DNA from: Celoporthe dispersa
Lineage: Eukaryota > Ascomycota > Sordariomycetes > Diaporthales > Cryphonectriaceae
Direction of reading: 5' to 3'
DNA length: 64,000 bases
Assembly (NCBI GenBank): GCA_016584495.1
Contig: WAID01000002.1
Coordinates: 1,364,001 to 1,428,000 of the forward strand
The notes beneath the pieces are model-generated. The model saw nothing but the letters and a program-made list of their open reading frames with translations. It searched no databases and was not told the DNA's origin. Below are positions 34,629 to 45,419 of the stretch, piece by piece; the first letter of the stretch is position 1; each line of letters begins with the position of its first letter. Position numbers and translations under genes: made by a program.

Positions 34629-36981
34629 CGTGAGACCAAGTACAGCATGTGCTGCTTGCTGTGCAGTAATTACTACGCGCAACTCGTCAGGCTCTCCCAA
34701 CCTGAGGCTTAGACAGGACGTGGTTTTTTTTAAAAAAAAAATAGTACAAAAGTACAAGAGGGGAGGTAGGGGAAGAGAGAGAGAGAGAGAGAAAGAAAAC
34801 AAGAAGGCAGAAGAGGCGGGCAGGAAAAGGCAGGCCAGGGAGAAGAGAGGCGACGACAACAGGGAAGGGCAGAACCCGGTGTATTCGACCACGCCGCTGG
34901 GGTATCAGATGTTCCCGGGAGGGGTCGCACAAGAGGATGGGGGCAGGGCCTCGTGCTGGAGAAGGGTGCCACGAAGGGCAGATGGGAAGGTTACAGATCC
35001 CTCGTCTGGCTCCTACACGCACTCCCAACTGCATATGTCAATCTCGCGAAGCAGCAGAGCAGGCAGGGGTGCGCAGCCTTCTCGTGCATGTCCCCGCGGG
35101 CGAACCTGCAGATCAATTCAAAAAAGAAAAAAGAAAGGAAAAAAGACCAGCCCTTCGAAAGGCGTGTTCTGGATTAATTATTTCGAGGCGTACGTTCACG
35201 GTAGTGTACACATAGCACAAGGCCACAGCAGCGAAAGCACAGCCGCGATACCTCGCAGACCCTTATTCTCTTCTCCCTCTCCCTCTTCTCTCCTTTCTGT
35301 CTTTTGCCCTGCAGTCGATAAAATGCGCCGCAGCGGGCCTCAATGACTAGATGCAAAAAACATGTTGGTAATACGGAAAGGTCCGTCACGTCGACAGCAT
35401 CAAGCCATCCTTCATACCAGGGGGGGGAAGGGGGGCCACCGCTCCCAACACACGCAGCCCGACCGACCCACCCAGCTCTCTCTTCTGGGGCCGAGCTGAA
35501 CGCCGCTGGGGGCTGGCTAGCCCAGCTTCGAGACAGAAAAGGAGTCGGGCTAGGAGCCCTCCTCTTTTGTTCTGCCGTCGACACTGCCGTGTTCCGAGAT
35601 GATGAATACGCCCCAAGTCTATGTAAACCGCCCGAATGGCGCCCAAGCCCACGCGGCTCCTTCTTTTTCTTTTTTCTACTTCTGATGAAACGAGCGCTTA
35701 CCGACACTCCTAGGTGATGTTGTCTTCATGTGATACGCAACTGTTTTTTAAGTAAGCGAGAGGACCTACACCGCATCGTCTCTTCGTCTTCTGGCTATAC
35801 TACTACACTTTGTGTGAGGGAATGCATTTTTATTTTCGAAGCCGCGCGTTGCACCCCTCTGCGCGGGCGCTTATTATCCCTCGAAGGATTCTTATCCATT
35901 GTCCGACGTGGCCAGGGATCGTACCATGAGTGGAAAGAAAGAAGGAAAACAAAGAAAAAGAAAGAAAAAAAAGAGAGAGGTGGACCAGGGGGGGGGCGAG
36001 GTGGCAGCCGTGGGGATGCGTGGCTGGGCCACAATATCGGCCCAATCCTACAGACACATTTTCATTCTATGTCCGTACTGCGAGAGTGACTGTCCAGCTG
36101 AAAGAATCCCCCGTCGACCTTTGTCCGTGCTTTGCGGGAGAGAAAAAAAATAAAAAATAAAAATAAAAATGAAAATAAAAACCGGACGTGTGCTTTCTCT
36201 ACTGGCCGCGGTGGGTTCTTCACAGCAAAAGAGAGAAATGGACTCTTGTGCTTATCCCCGTTGGGAACAGAGTCTGTTCGGAATGCTACTTCAAAACTTA
36301 CACCGGAACGTAGGCATTGCAAGTCTCGCAGATCCAGCGAGCAGCCCAGGGCAAAGCAAGGACTCTGTATAGCAGCTCAGCCTGCGAGCAAGAATTTCAT
36401 CAAAGTATTGCATATGAATTCGTTGCCAGCAAAGCTCTGGCCGACCTGCCCCGTCAGCTCAGTAGGCTGATCTCCTTTCTTGAAACCACCCCAGAGGTAT
36501 TCCCTCTTTTCCCATCCCAAGAAGTCCCACACACCATAGGCTCATCCATAGCAGTCCCCCAAAAGACGATGGGTTCCCCTACCACCTCAAAGACGGAGAG
36601 CCTATCCACCATAATAACACTACTAGATACTCATCTAAAGAAACAGAATCATGGGAAAGGGTGTAGATTCAGAATCAGAATCCGTAGGATATGGGTCATG
36701 AATGTGTAGGAGTAAAATAACGGGAGGAAAGGCAGATGGGAAGTCAGACCGCACGCCAGCGCCCATAGTTTAATAGATTCTTGATGATTGACTGGCTGAT
36801 TTTGTTGTAGTGATCCTGCACACAAGATATCCTATCCCCTTCCGCCTGTGGGAAGTGATCTTACAGGTGTTACTAGGCCAAAGCACATATATACATGAAA
36901 AAATTGCCTCTCCTCCGCAATCCCCAGCATTCCAGCTGACAAGAGACAGCCCCCGTCTAAACATTCCACCAGTCCACATAG
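34629..36981. other. Intergenic, no gene seen
   Basis: This is the upstream region of the mucin-like gene and the 3' flank of the Atos-like gene. It is rich in A/G and T/C tracts (for example 34750-34800, 35930-35985, 36148-36180). Frames are many but repeat-driven, with no domain or consistent splicing. Confidence 0.45.
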
Positions 36982-39564
36982 TCATCGTCGTCCATGGCCC
37001 ACCGGCCCCTCTTCCGTATCCATCTCCCCCCGACAGGCGCCCTGCATCCCTAGCGACCGCAGCCGCATCGACAAAAGGCTCTCCGCAGCCGCGACACCGC
37101 CGCCGACCACGGCACCAACCCCGCCAGGTCCAGCCGCGGCGCCGCTGAGAAGCCCAACCTCACCCTTCTTGGAGAAGTTCAGCGGGACGAACCCGGCCAC
37201 AGACGGCGCAGGAGCTGAGGACAACACTGCTGCCGCCGCCGCCGCCGTCGCCCCGTGGTCTTGTACGCTCGCTGCCCTCCTCCTCGGCTCAAAGACCGGC
37301 AGGTCTGGTAGCATGCGCCCGACGTCGGCCTGCCCGAACGAGAACCCGGGGCCTGACGACTGCGGGTGTGACAAGGACGACGGCGCTGGCCTCGGGTGCA
37401 GGTGCAGGTGCTGCTGCTGCTGCTGCTGCATGACGCGGGTGGCCTTGTATGGCGTGAAGCGCGGCTCAGGGAGGGTGATCTCGTTGCGCAGCCTCTCCTT
37501 GCCGTCCGGCACACGGTTGGCGAAGACGACGCGGACGGACTTGTACAGGTAGAACCTGCCCTTGGCCGGGCAGCAGATGTGCAGGTGGACGAGGTAGCGC
37601 AGGACGGGCTTCCCCTCCTTCTCCTCGGCGGCATCGACGGTCGTGGTAGAAGTAGCAATGGTGGTGGTGGTGGTCGTCGTCGTCGTCGTTTCCGCCTTGT
37701 CGGCGGCTAGGGGACCGCCGACGTAGGCCCGCTGGCGGATAAACGTCTTGGTGCCGGCCTCCATGCCAGCGAGGTCGTACGGCACGAGGAAGAGCTTGAC
37801 GGCGGTCTTGTTCTGGTTCTTGATGATGATCTGGATCTGGCCCTTTTCGGGGATGCGGTAGCTGCCGCCCGGCGGGGCCCGGGGCGAGGACGAGCCCGCG
37901 CGCCGGCGGTGCTTGGCCACCTCGCGCGAGTCTGGTATGCGCTGGCTGTAGCCACCCTCTACACCGCCCATCTCAGCGTCCGGCCCGGCGCTACCGGCTC
38001 TGGACCGCCGGCCGCCGGCCCCCTCTCCCTCTGCCCGGATCTGTGCCGCGCCCTCGAGCCGTCCGGGTTGCTGGGCAGCCCATTCTCCAGGTCGATGGAC
38101 CCCACGTACGGGCTGGGCCCGTCGTCGCTCTTGGAGCGGCCGTGGGGGGTGCTGGCGTAGCTGTAGAAGACGGCAGGGAAGGGCAGGGTGACGTGGGCCG
38201 GGCAGCGGAGGCTGCTCTTGCAGTTGCCCAGCCCCAGAACGCCGATCTGGGCGAGGAAGTCGAGCGGCTTGGAGGGCGAGGTGGACATCCTGCCCCGCAG
38301 GATGCTCTCTCGTACGAGCCCACCATGGAGGTGCGCTGCAGGGGGGACGGCGAGTCCAGGGCCGCAGAGGGCCTCCTGGAGACCGCGTAGGGGGATATCT
38401 TCTGGGGCGACAGGGAGGAGGCCGTGAACCGCCCGGCCGTGGGCACCGACGTCAGGGACTTCCGCGGCTGGTGGGCCTGGTAGGGAAAGGTGCTCTCCCG
38501 GCGCGCCGCCGGAATCCTCTGCGCCGTGGTGGCTGAGCTCTGGGGCGAGTGGAACGTGTGCAGGGTCTGCCTCCGGGGCATCCTGCTGGGCGCGCCGGGG
38601 TCCAGCTCCATGGCGTGTATGCTGAGGTCGTCGTTGCTCTCGGACTGGACGAGGGGGCTGGTGGGGTGCTTGAAGACGAAGCTGGACGACAGCGACGAGG
38701 AGAGCGACGGCGGCGAGGAGGACCTGTAGCCTGCCGAGGACGCGGGGAGGTCCGGGAAGGGCGTCCGGCCCTCGAGCCTGAACGGCGGGAAGTCTCTCGG
38801 CGGCGACGTGGCAAACCACGCAGAGTGGCCGTCCGGGATACACGGCTCCCCCGCGACCTCCCCCCGGCCCCCGTCCCGCTTCCCTGCCTCATCGTACCGC
38901 GGTGTAGGCGTATGCTGCGTGAAGTCGCCGCTGTGTAGGGCCGCAGACCTGGGCCGCTCTATGTCCAGGCCTTCCTGCATCCTGTCTGCAGGGTCCGCCT
39001 CTTGTGCCTGCTCGGACTCCGTCTTGTCCTTGGTCACCGAGGCGGTGAGGAGCCCTGGGGAGCCTCTCGACCTCGGGCGAGGGCTGGGCGGGCGGTCGCG
39101 CGGTCCATCTCGAGGGAAGAAGGCATCGTGCTGCAGGTGCCGGTCAGTAACCCCCAGCTCGGTTCCCCCAGGGTGATCATGGGTAGCGAGAGCGTCTCTT
39201 CTCTCTCTCTCCCCCGGATAGACAGAGGAGCATACCTTTCGGGTGGGCACCCAGGTGGGGCTCTCCCCCCTCTTGAGCCGCTCGATCAGCTCTGCCCGGT
39301 CTGAGGTGGCCGCCGTGACGCAGCGCTCGGGCTCGGGATGGCTCGTCCTGATGATCTCGAGGTCATCTGCCAGGGGCCCTCACAGAAGTCGGTCCGTATG
39401 CTCTCCTCGGAGAGCCCGCGGCCCAGGTGTTCTGCTGAAGTGGGAGCCTGTCTCCTCGAGTGACGCAGGCCGTGGATGGGAAGCGGTCGGGAGGCGACCT
39501 CGGCTCCGGTAGCCGGCGGCGGGCGGACGCCATCGTCGTCGTAGTTCTCCCGAAAGAAGGGCAT
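36982..39564 (-). CDS. Atos/FAM214-like (DUF4210) protein, three frameshifts
   Basis: Two exons, 39236-39564 and 36982-39130, with a 105-nt intron, encoding about 826 aa. The family blocks appear in order: ERCVTAATSDRAELIERLKR with GESPTWVP near the end of exon 1; GSYEESILRGRMS followed by KPLDFLAQIGVLG and CKSSLRCP with VTLPFPAVFYSY (DUF4210); SPYVGSIDLENG; then the chromosome-segregation-type domain GSYRIPEKGQIQIIIKNQNK, TAVKLFLVPYDLAGM, GTKTFIRQRAY, YLVHLHICCPAKGRFYLYKS and VRVVFANRVPDGKERLRNEI; and the C-terminal LLSMRLRSLG. Animal Atos proteins are nuclear regulators of transcription and metabolism; the fungal role is little studied. The frame shifts at about 39361-39380 (C4 run), about 38305-38313 (TACGAG-AGAGC) and within about 38000-38050 (near a G5 run). 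Each is repaired by one added base, and the flanks stay conserved. Confidence 0.82.
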
Positions 39565-40280
39565 TCTGGTTTGGGGGAGGGGTCTGGAGCTGCTTCTCCT
39601 TGTTACCTGCCAGTGGGTGCAAAAAAAAGCAGAGAACAGAGACGGTCTCCCGGTTCAAGGTCGTAGGAGAAAGAGGCCCGGGTTCAGGGAAGAATGGGAG
39701 AGTCGCTGTGGAGGAGGAGGGCCAGGAGGAGGGGTTGACCACCCAAGGTCCTTTTCAAGACCGCGGGTGGGCTATCACGGGGTAGTATCTTTTGTCTTCC
39801 CCTACGTCTCTCACGCTCTCTGGGTGTATATCCCCTTGCCTTTCTCTCTTCTTCTTCTTCTTTTTTTTTTCTTCTTCTGTTTTTCTCCCCTTTCTCTCTA
39901 CCAGAGAAAAGTGGTCGTCGTATCGGGCCGGGTGGTCATCCAGAGACCACACACAGGCTGCCTGCTGCCAACCGCCGCAGGGGACAAAGGGCGGCGGCGG
40001 CTCCTCGGGTCCGCAGGCTGCCGGGTGGGGGAGCGGTAGTAAAATGGGAAGAAGAAGACCAGACAGGGCACAGAGGACAGGATAGATAAGAGTGCTCGTG
40101 CCGGGTTGCGAATCCAACAGACCCCGTGTCTCTGACCAAACTGTGAGAGAATGTTGCCTTTTTGGGAGCAGGGTAAGCTATGGGATCCCGCGAGAGGATC
40201 TCAGATGTATGGATTATGTCGCACGAGGGGTGATGATCTATATGGGGGGTCCTGCTTTTTTCTTCTTCTCTCTCTTCTTT

Positions 40281-40304
40281 TGTGTGTGTGTGTGTGTGTG
40301 TGTG
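40281..40304 (+). repeat. (TG)12 microsatellite
   Basis: Twelve TG units followed by GA-type repeats, in the upstream region of the Atos-like gene. Confidence 0.9.
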
Positions 40305-41449
40305 AGTGAGAGTGAGAGAGATTGATCGGTGTGTTTTGCTCTGGTGAGGGTGGTCGTCGTCCTGGCCGCTGGTGGTCTGTCTCGGGTGAGGTTGAGGCTA
40401 AGCCAAGTCCTCGTCGGTAGTACTGGAACAGGGAGCTGCCGTCGTCATGTGCCCATTCAATAATAACATCATCACACCCCGGGGGCGGGGGTGGGTTCAG
40501 GCTTGGGTGGGGAAAGAACGGATCTGCAGCCCCAGAGCCCTCGAGCGGACGAACAAGATTCGAGTTCACAGCATGAGAATGGCGAGAGAGAGAGTGTGTG
40601 TGTGTCGGCCTGTAGAGTGAGCGCAAGAGTCAAAAAAAGAGTCAAAGGTCACGGCCAGGAATCGTGGGTGAGGAAAGTGCCTGCTTTGTATTCACTTTTA
40701 TTTTTTTGGGGGAGAGGGGGTGGGTTGAATCATGCACGTATGTTGCTTTCTTCAAAAGAAGGTGTGAGTCAAGTTTCCGACCGAGCGGTTATCCTTGCTC
40801 CAGTGATCGACCCAACGCTGCTGCCGTTTGTATGATAAGTTTGTCAGAGGAGGGAAAGAGCTGAGGAGACCCATGATTTCACCACTTGCCTGTATGTAAT
40901 GGCCCGCCGGAAGCGGAGGGAAGGGTGCATGGATCCTGGTCACTTCTTTCCGAATGATGGGCACTGCACTCAAAACACCCAGAGACAAATATGTTAATTG
41001 CCTGCTACATCAGCTCGTACCATGGTAGACTGCACCGTACAGCACAGCACAACACTTGCATCTGTTCGCTTCAGCTCGCTTTTATCAGTACCAAGTAAGT
41101 ACTATCTATACTTATGATGACCGTGGAAATCAAAATGTGGTGCCCTCCCACCGACCCAGCCCCGTCACCAGGGCCCTGTTGGACAAGGCCCCCCCCCCTC
41201 CTTCTTCCAATCGTCCCCTAATTAGAATCAACTTCTAACACCCACAGCGAACTCTCATGCGTGACGAGGTCCAATCGCTCACTGCGCCAGGGGCCCAACA
41301 CAAAACTGCATGTTAGCCACTTCGTCCAGGTCCCTTTTTTCTTTTTTTCTTTTTTAAAAACCTCCAGGAAGAGGATGCTTATTTACTATGCATAACGTAT
41401 ACCAGTGTTTCATGTTTCTCAAGCAGACAAGGCAAGGAGGAAGCAATAC

Positions 41450-41454
<5 letters not shown>

Positions 41455-41525
<71 letters not shown>
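41455..41525 (+). repeat. (AG)n microsatellite, about 35 units
   Basis: The longest perfect dinucleotide run in the window, about 71 nt, between the Atos-like gene and IDH2. Likely length-variable. Confidence 0.95.
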
Positions 41526-41529
<4 letters not shown>

Positions 41530-42146
41530 TACCCAAAGATAGACAGAAACATGTAGTCATGGTTGTTTCAAGAACTTTTTGTTTAAAAAAAACTTCAATG
41601 CATTTGTAGAACTACATGATGTACAGTCTACAGCTCCCTCGTTCAGTCTGCTGCTTCCTCTTCGTCGCCCCCCCTCCAGAAAAAGAAGAAGAAAAAAAGA
41701 ACCAAACCGTGAGGTATATCCTTCCCACGTCCTCTGTCCCTTCTTATAAAGGAAGACGACGACGACGACCACCAACCACCATTGACGAGGCGCCGAGAGA
41801 TGCTGCATGCGTGTGTATTTTCTTCTTCTTCTTTTTGTTTCCACCTTCTATTCAGCAAAAGAGAGAGAGAGAAAAGAGGAAAGAAGAAAGAAAAAAAAAG
41901 GAAAACCACCCACCCGTCCCCCTTCCTTACACCCCAGGGTCCTTCCTCCGTGTCGACCGGTTCCCTCCCATGATAGTAATTGATAATTAGAATATCTCTG
42001 AGAGTGGCCGTATAGAGTTGTTTTTTTCTCTCTCTTTCTTCTTCTCCCTTCCTTTCTTCCTCCTTTCTCTTCTCTGCTAGTAGTGTACGTGGTCCTGTCG
42101 GTCTGGTGTTCGCCCGCGTCGCTGTGGGGTGTAGTCATCTGTCCTC

Positions 42147-43313
42147 CTACAGCTTCTCGATGATGGCGCCGGCGAACTCGTGCGTCTTGGCCTTGCCGCC
42201 CAGGTCACCGGTCAGGGCCTTGCCCTCGGCCAGCGTGGCGAAAGCGGCCTTCTCGATGCGGTCGGCGTAGTCGCCCAGGCCCATGTGGCGCAGCATCATC
42301 ATGGAGGACAGGAGCAGGGCGGTGGGGTTGGCCAGGCCCTTGCCGGCGATGTCGGGGGCGGAGCCGTGGACGGCCTCGAAGATGGAGCACTCGTCGCCGA
42401 TGTTACCCGAGGGGGTCAGGCCCAGGCCGCCGATCAGGCCGGCGCACATGTCGGACAGGATGTCGCCGTACAGGTTGGGCATGACCAGGACCTTGTCGTT
42501 GTAGGGGAGGGGGTCGGTGGTCATCTTGAGGCAGGTGTTGTCGAGCAGCTCCGAGTCGAGCTCGATGCCGGGGAACTCCCTGGCCACGTCGTGCGCGGTG
42601 GACAGGAACAGGCCGTCCGACAGCTTCATGATGGTGGCCTTGTGCACGACGCGCACCTTGCTGCGGCCGATCTCCTGGGCGTGCTGGAAGGCGAAGCGCA
42701 GGACGCGCTCCGAGGCCTCGCGGGTGATGAGCTTGATGCTCTGCACCACGCCGTCGACCACCGTGTGCTCGATGCCCGAGTACTCGCCCTCGGTGTTCTC
42801 GCGGATCAGGACCGTGTCGACGCCGTCGTAGGGGGTCTTGTAGCCGGCGACGGAGCGGCAGGGCCGCAGGTTGGCGAACAGGTTGAAGGTGCGGCGCAGG
42901 GTCAGGTTGAGCGAGACGTGGCCCTTGCCCACGGGCGTGGCGAGGGGCCCCTTGAGGGCGACCTTGTTGCGCTCGATGCTCTCGATGGCCGAGTCGGGGA
43001 TCGCCGTGCGCCCGTCCTTGAGGATGGGCGTGACGTCGACCGGCTCCCACGACACGGGCGCCTTGGCCGCGGCGAAGATGTCCTTGACGGCCTGCGAGAT
43101 CTCCGGCCCGATGCCGTCGCCCTCGATCAGGGACACGGGGAAGTTGCCGTTGCTGTCCTTGACCCCGTTGTACTTGGCCACCTTGGACTCGTCCGACGCC
43201 CACCTCCCTGGTCTGCCGCTGGGTCTGGGCGAGGGCGAAGGGGCCGCGGCCCGGGGAGCTGCACCGACGAGCTGGCGCCTCGCGGGGCCAGCGACAGATC
43301 GAACCGCCAGCAT
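42147..43313 (-). CDS. IDH2: NAD-dependent isocitrate dehydrogenase, catalytic subunit
   Basis: An intact single exon of 388 aa. The first 40 residues are Arg/Ala/Ser-rich without acids, a mitochondrial targeting peptide. The mature enzyme shows SLIEGDGIGPEIS (61-73), the substrate loop SLNLTLRRTF (134-143) with R140 and R150, ENTEGEYSG with Tyr178, HK at 224-225 (the catalytic lysine position), the signature NLYGDILSD (280-288) with D284 and D288, and HGSAPDIAG. It oxidises isocitrate to 2-oxoglutarate with NAD+ in the TCA cycle, as an octamer with the regulatory IDH1 subunit. Details such as the full SLNLTLR loop and PLATP assign it to the catalytic (yeast IDH2-like) rather than regulatory type. 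The start is the only ATG giving a targeting peptide. FYV7 lies divergently upstream. Confidence 0.95.
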   Translation of the reverse strand: MLAVRSVAGPARRQLVGAAPRAAAPSPSPRPSGRPGRWASDESKVAKYNGVKDSNGNFPVSLIEGDGIGPEISQAVKDIFAAAKAPVSWEPVDVTPILKDGRTAIPDSAIESIERNKVALKGPLATPVGKGHVSLNLTLRRTFNLFANLRPCRSVAGYKTPYDGVDTVLIRENTEGEYSGIEHTVVDGVVQSIKLITREASERVLRFAFQHAQEIGRSKVRVVHKATIMKLSDGLFLSTAHDVAREFPGIELDSELLDNTCLKMTTDPLPYNDKVLVMPNLYGDILSDMCAGLIGGLGLTPSGNIGDECSIFEAVHGSAPDIAGKGLANPTALLLSSMMMLRHMGLGDYADRIEKAAFATLAEGKALTGDLGGKAKTHEFAGAIIEKL

Positions 43314-44102
43314 CTTGGCCAGGACCAGCTACTATGTATAAAAAAAGAAGATAGGAGAACAGAATGAACAGAGACAGACGCGGGGTGGGCAGGGAGGAGG
43401 TCTGTTGTTGGTGAGGAGTGGAGAGGGGAGAGATAGAGAGAGAAGAGAGGTGGTTGGTGGGCAGTGAAGAAGTTGTCAGGTTGTGTGATGTTCTCGATGG
43501 AGAGAGGCCAAGATCAGGATGTGGAAGCTATCTCTCCTTCTCTGCCCTGCTGCTGCTATCTCCCCTCCCCTCCAAAAAAAAAAAAAAGCCTGAGACTCGG
43601 CTGGGGGTGAATCTTTTTAGCGGCTGGCAACAGAAGGCCCCAGGGCCTGAAAGTGCTCCGCCCCAGGGTGTGAATTGCGCTATTTAGAGCTCTTAATCCG
43701 ACTTGGCCGAATATACCCGACTCGGATCGGCCCAGAGTTATACTGTCTTGAAGCCGAGGTAGCGAGAGCTGATTCTCTTCTCTCTCTCCTCGAAGAAGAA
43801 ATAAAAATAATTAAATTAAATTAAATAAAAAAAAACTCATCGGGAGAAAAAATAGTCTCCAGGTCTTTTGCAAGGGCCTCGAGCTCTTCTTGTCCATCAA
43901 GGTCCCACCTGCACTGCTGCATGCATAGTACCACCACACCCCAGATAAGCTGCATTCCCTTTATCGAACAAAAAAATCCCCCCCCCCCCCAAGAAACTTC
44001 AACTTTTTTTTTTTGGGCGGGTGAGAGGTGTGGTTTCAACAACAACAATTCCTCCATCTCCCCCAACGAACAACTACAACATTCACCATCCTCACTCACA
44101 CA
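43314..44102. other. Divergent promoter region between IDH2 and FYV7
   Basis: 789 nt with GA-rich and A-rich tracts near IDH2, an AT-rich block at about 43799-43832, a C11-type run near 43978-43990 and a CAAC-rich leader before FYV7. No gene seen. Confidence 0.5.
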
Positions 44103-44783
44103 ATGGCGCCCAAACGCCCCCACCAGGACCTCGACCCCTCCACCACCGACCCGTCCTCCAGCCAGGAGCCTAAGAAGCGCAAGGGCTTCCGCGTCGGGCC
44201 GGACAACCTCCCAGACGGCGCCTGGCGGAGGAAAAACACCAAGATCAAGGAGGACCTCATCCACAAGGCCAAGGTCAAGAAGGCCTACAGGAAGGTCAAG
44301 GCGGAGGTGGAGCAGGAGCAGCAGCAGCAGCAGCAACAACAACAACAACAACAACACAGCGGAGAGGCCGAGCCCCAGATCCACCCAGAGCGCCAGGCAC
44401 TCCTCGACGAACAAGACCAAGAGGCGGCAGGCCCAAGACCAGGCGGCCAAGGCGGCGACGACCCGCCCCACCGCGAGAAGAGGCAGAGGAACAGCCGCGC
44501 CCGCCGCCCAGACTACTATGACAAGGCCCTACAGGAGGGCTCGCGGAGGAAGGCCGAGGCCGAGGCCCGCGCGGCAGAACAGAGGCGGCGCGAGGAGGAG
44601 CGCGCCCACAAGGTCGCCGGGCGGGAGAAGACGCGGAGGGCCATGCTCAAGGCGAGGGGCATCCGGCCGGGTCGGGTCGGTGGTAGGCGGCAGCAGCAGC
44701 AGCAGCAGGGTCAGCACAAGCTTGGCCGGGAGAGCCATGTGCTGCTCGACAAGGTCAAGAGGATGGTCGGCGGGGCTGCTTGA
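44103..44783 (+). CDS. FYV7: FYV7-like rRNA-processing protein
   Basis: An intact 226-aa frame. After a short basic start comes the family hallmark KKRKGFRVGPDNLPDGAWRR then KIKEDLIHKAKVKKAYRKVK. A polyglutamine tract (about 13 Q, CAG/CAA mixed) follows. The C-terminal part is a charged helix (RRPDYYDKALQEGSRRKAEA...), ending HKLGRESHVLLDKVKRMVG, which is also conserved. Fyv7 is a nucleolar SSU-processome-associated factor needed for 18S maturation. Yeast Fyv7 is about 150 aa; the extra length here comes from the polyQ and a second Gln run near the end. Most of the protein is expected to be helical or disordered. The leader is CAAC-rich with ATG in CACAATGG context. Confidence 0.85.
   Translation: MAPKRPHQDLDPSTTDPSSSQEPKKRKGFRVGPDNLPDGAWRRKNTKIKEDLIHKAKVKKAYRKVKAEVEQEQQQQQQQQQQQQHSGEAEPQIHPERQALLDEQDQEAAGPRPGGQGGDDPPHREKRQRNSRARRPDYYDKALQEGSRRKAEAEARAAEQRRREEERAHKVAGREKTRRAMLKARGIRPGRVGGRRQQQQQQGQHKLGRESHVLLDKVKRMVGGAA
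44323..44356 (+). repeat. CAG/CAA tract coding polyglutamine in FYV7
   Basis: Mixed CAG and CAA codons give about 13 consecutive Gln. The mixture suggests selection for the amino acid or stabilisation of the tract. Confidence 0.85.
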
Positions 44784-45419
44784 GAGGGCCGGGGGTTCTG
44801 CTGCTCTTTGACGACGACTACTACGACTGTTCTGACGAGACATTCTAGCCTGCAACTTGTTATGTGATACCCAGTGGGACAAAAGGATACAAGGAAAAGG
44901 GAAAAGGGACAAGGAGGGGGAAACAGTGTTTTCGGGATATCCATGCGGCATGTTCAATCAACATGCGCAAGAGGCCGTATGAGCCATCCCGGGCGGACAT
45001 GGATACCAAATGAGATGATTCTAAACCATATCTTGGTCGTGGTAGGATGCGTTGTCTGTACAAGAAGCTACTCAACGCATGTTCCATCGGCACTCTGCTT
45101 CACCCTTGGGGGGTTGCGCCGGTAGTAGCGGACCAAATTTTTACAAATATACAGAAGTGGTATCTCCTCCCCGACGCTCAGAAATTTATATCACCAGACC
45201 ATGGCGCGAAACCACAAAGTGCTCGCTCGTGCCTCTTCTTCTGAAAGGGTAAAACGCTTCTCATGCTCTTGTTGTCAATATGCAAATGCGCACCTCCGCG
45301 CCTTCTTTTTCTGTTTGCTTTCTTGTTCTTTCTTGGTTGTTTCTTCTTCTTTTCTTTCTTGTTTACCCAATCATGCATATGTTCACGTCACCACAGCTGC
45401 GCGGGTCGCAAAGATACAC
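44784..45419. other. Intergenic between convergent FYV7 and CHO2
   Basis: Shared 3' flanks of FYV7 and CHO2. T-rich pyrimidine tract at about 45300-45360. No gene seen. Confidence 0.5.

Larger units (their letters stand above)
39565..42146. other. Intergenic leader/promoter region, no gene seen
   Basis: A 2.6-kb stretch upstream of the Atos-like gene and downstream of IDH2. It contains CTT, TG, GA and T-rich simple repeats, including (TG)12 at 40281-40304 and (AG)n at 41455-41525. Frames here are repeat-driven. Confidence 0.45.

Noticed and set aside
42180..43367. 395-codon + strand frame opposite IDH2
   Set aside because: Antisense shadow of a GC-rich, strongly codon-biased gene. Its Val/Gly/Asp/Ala-rich composition is the mirror of IDH2 codons.
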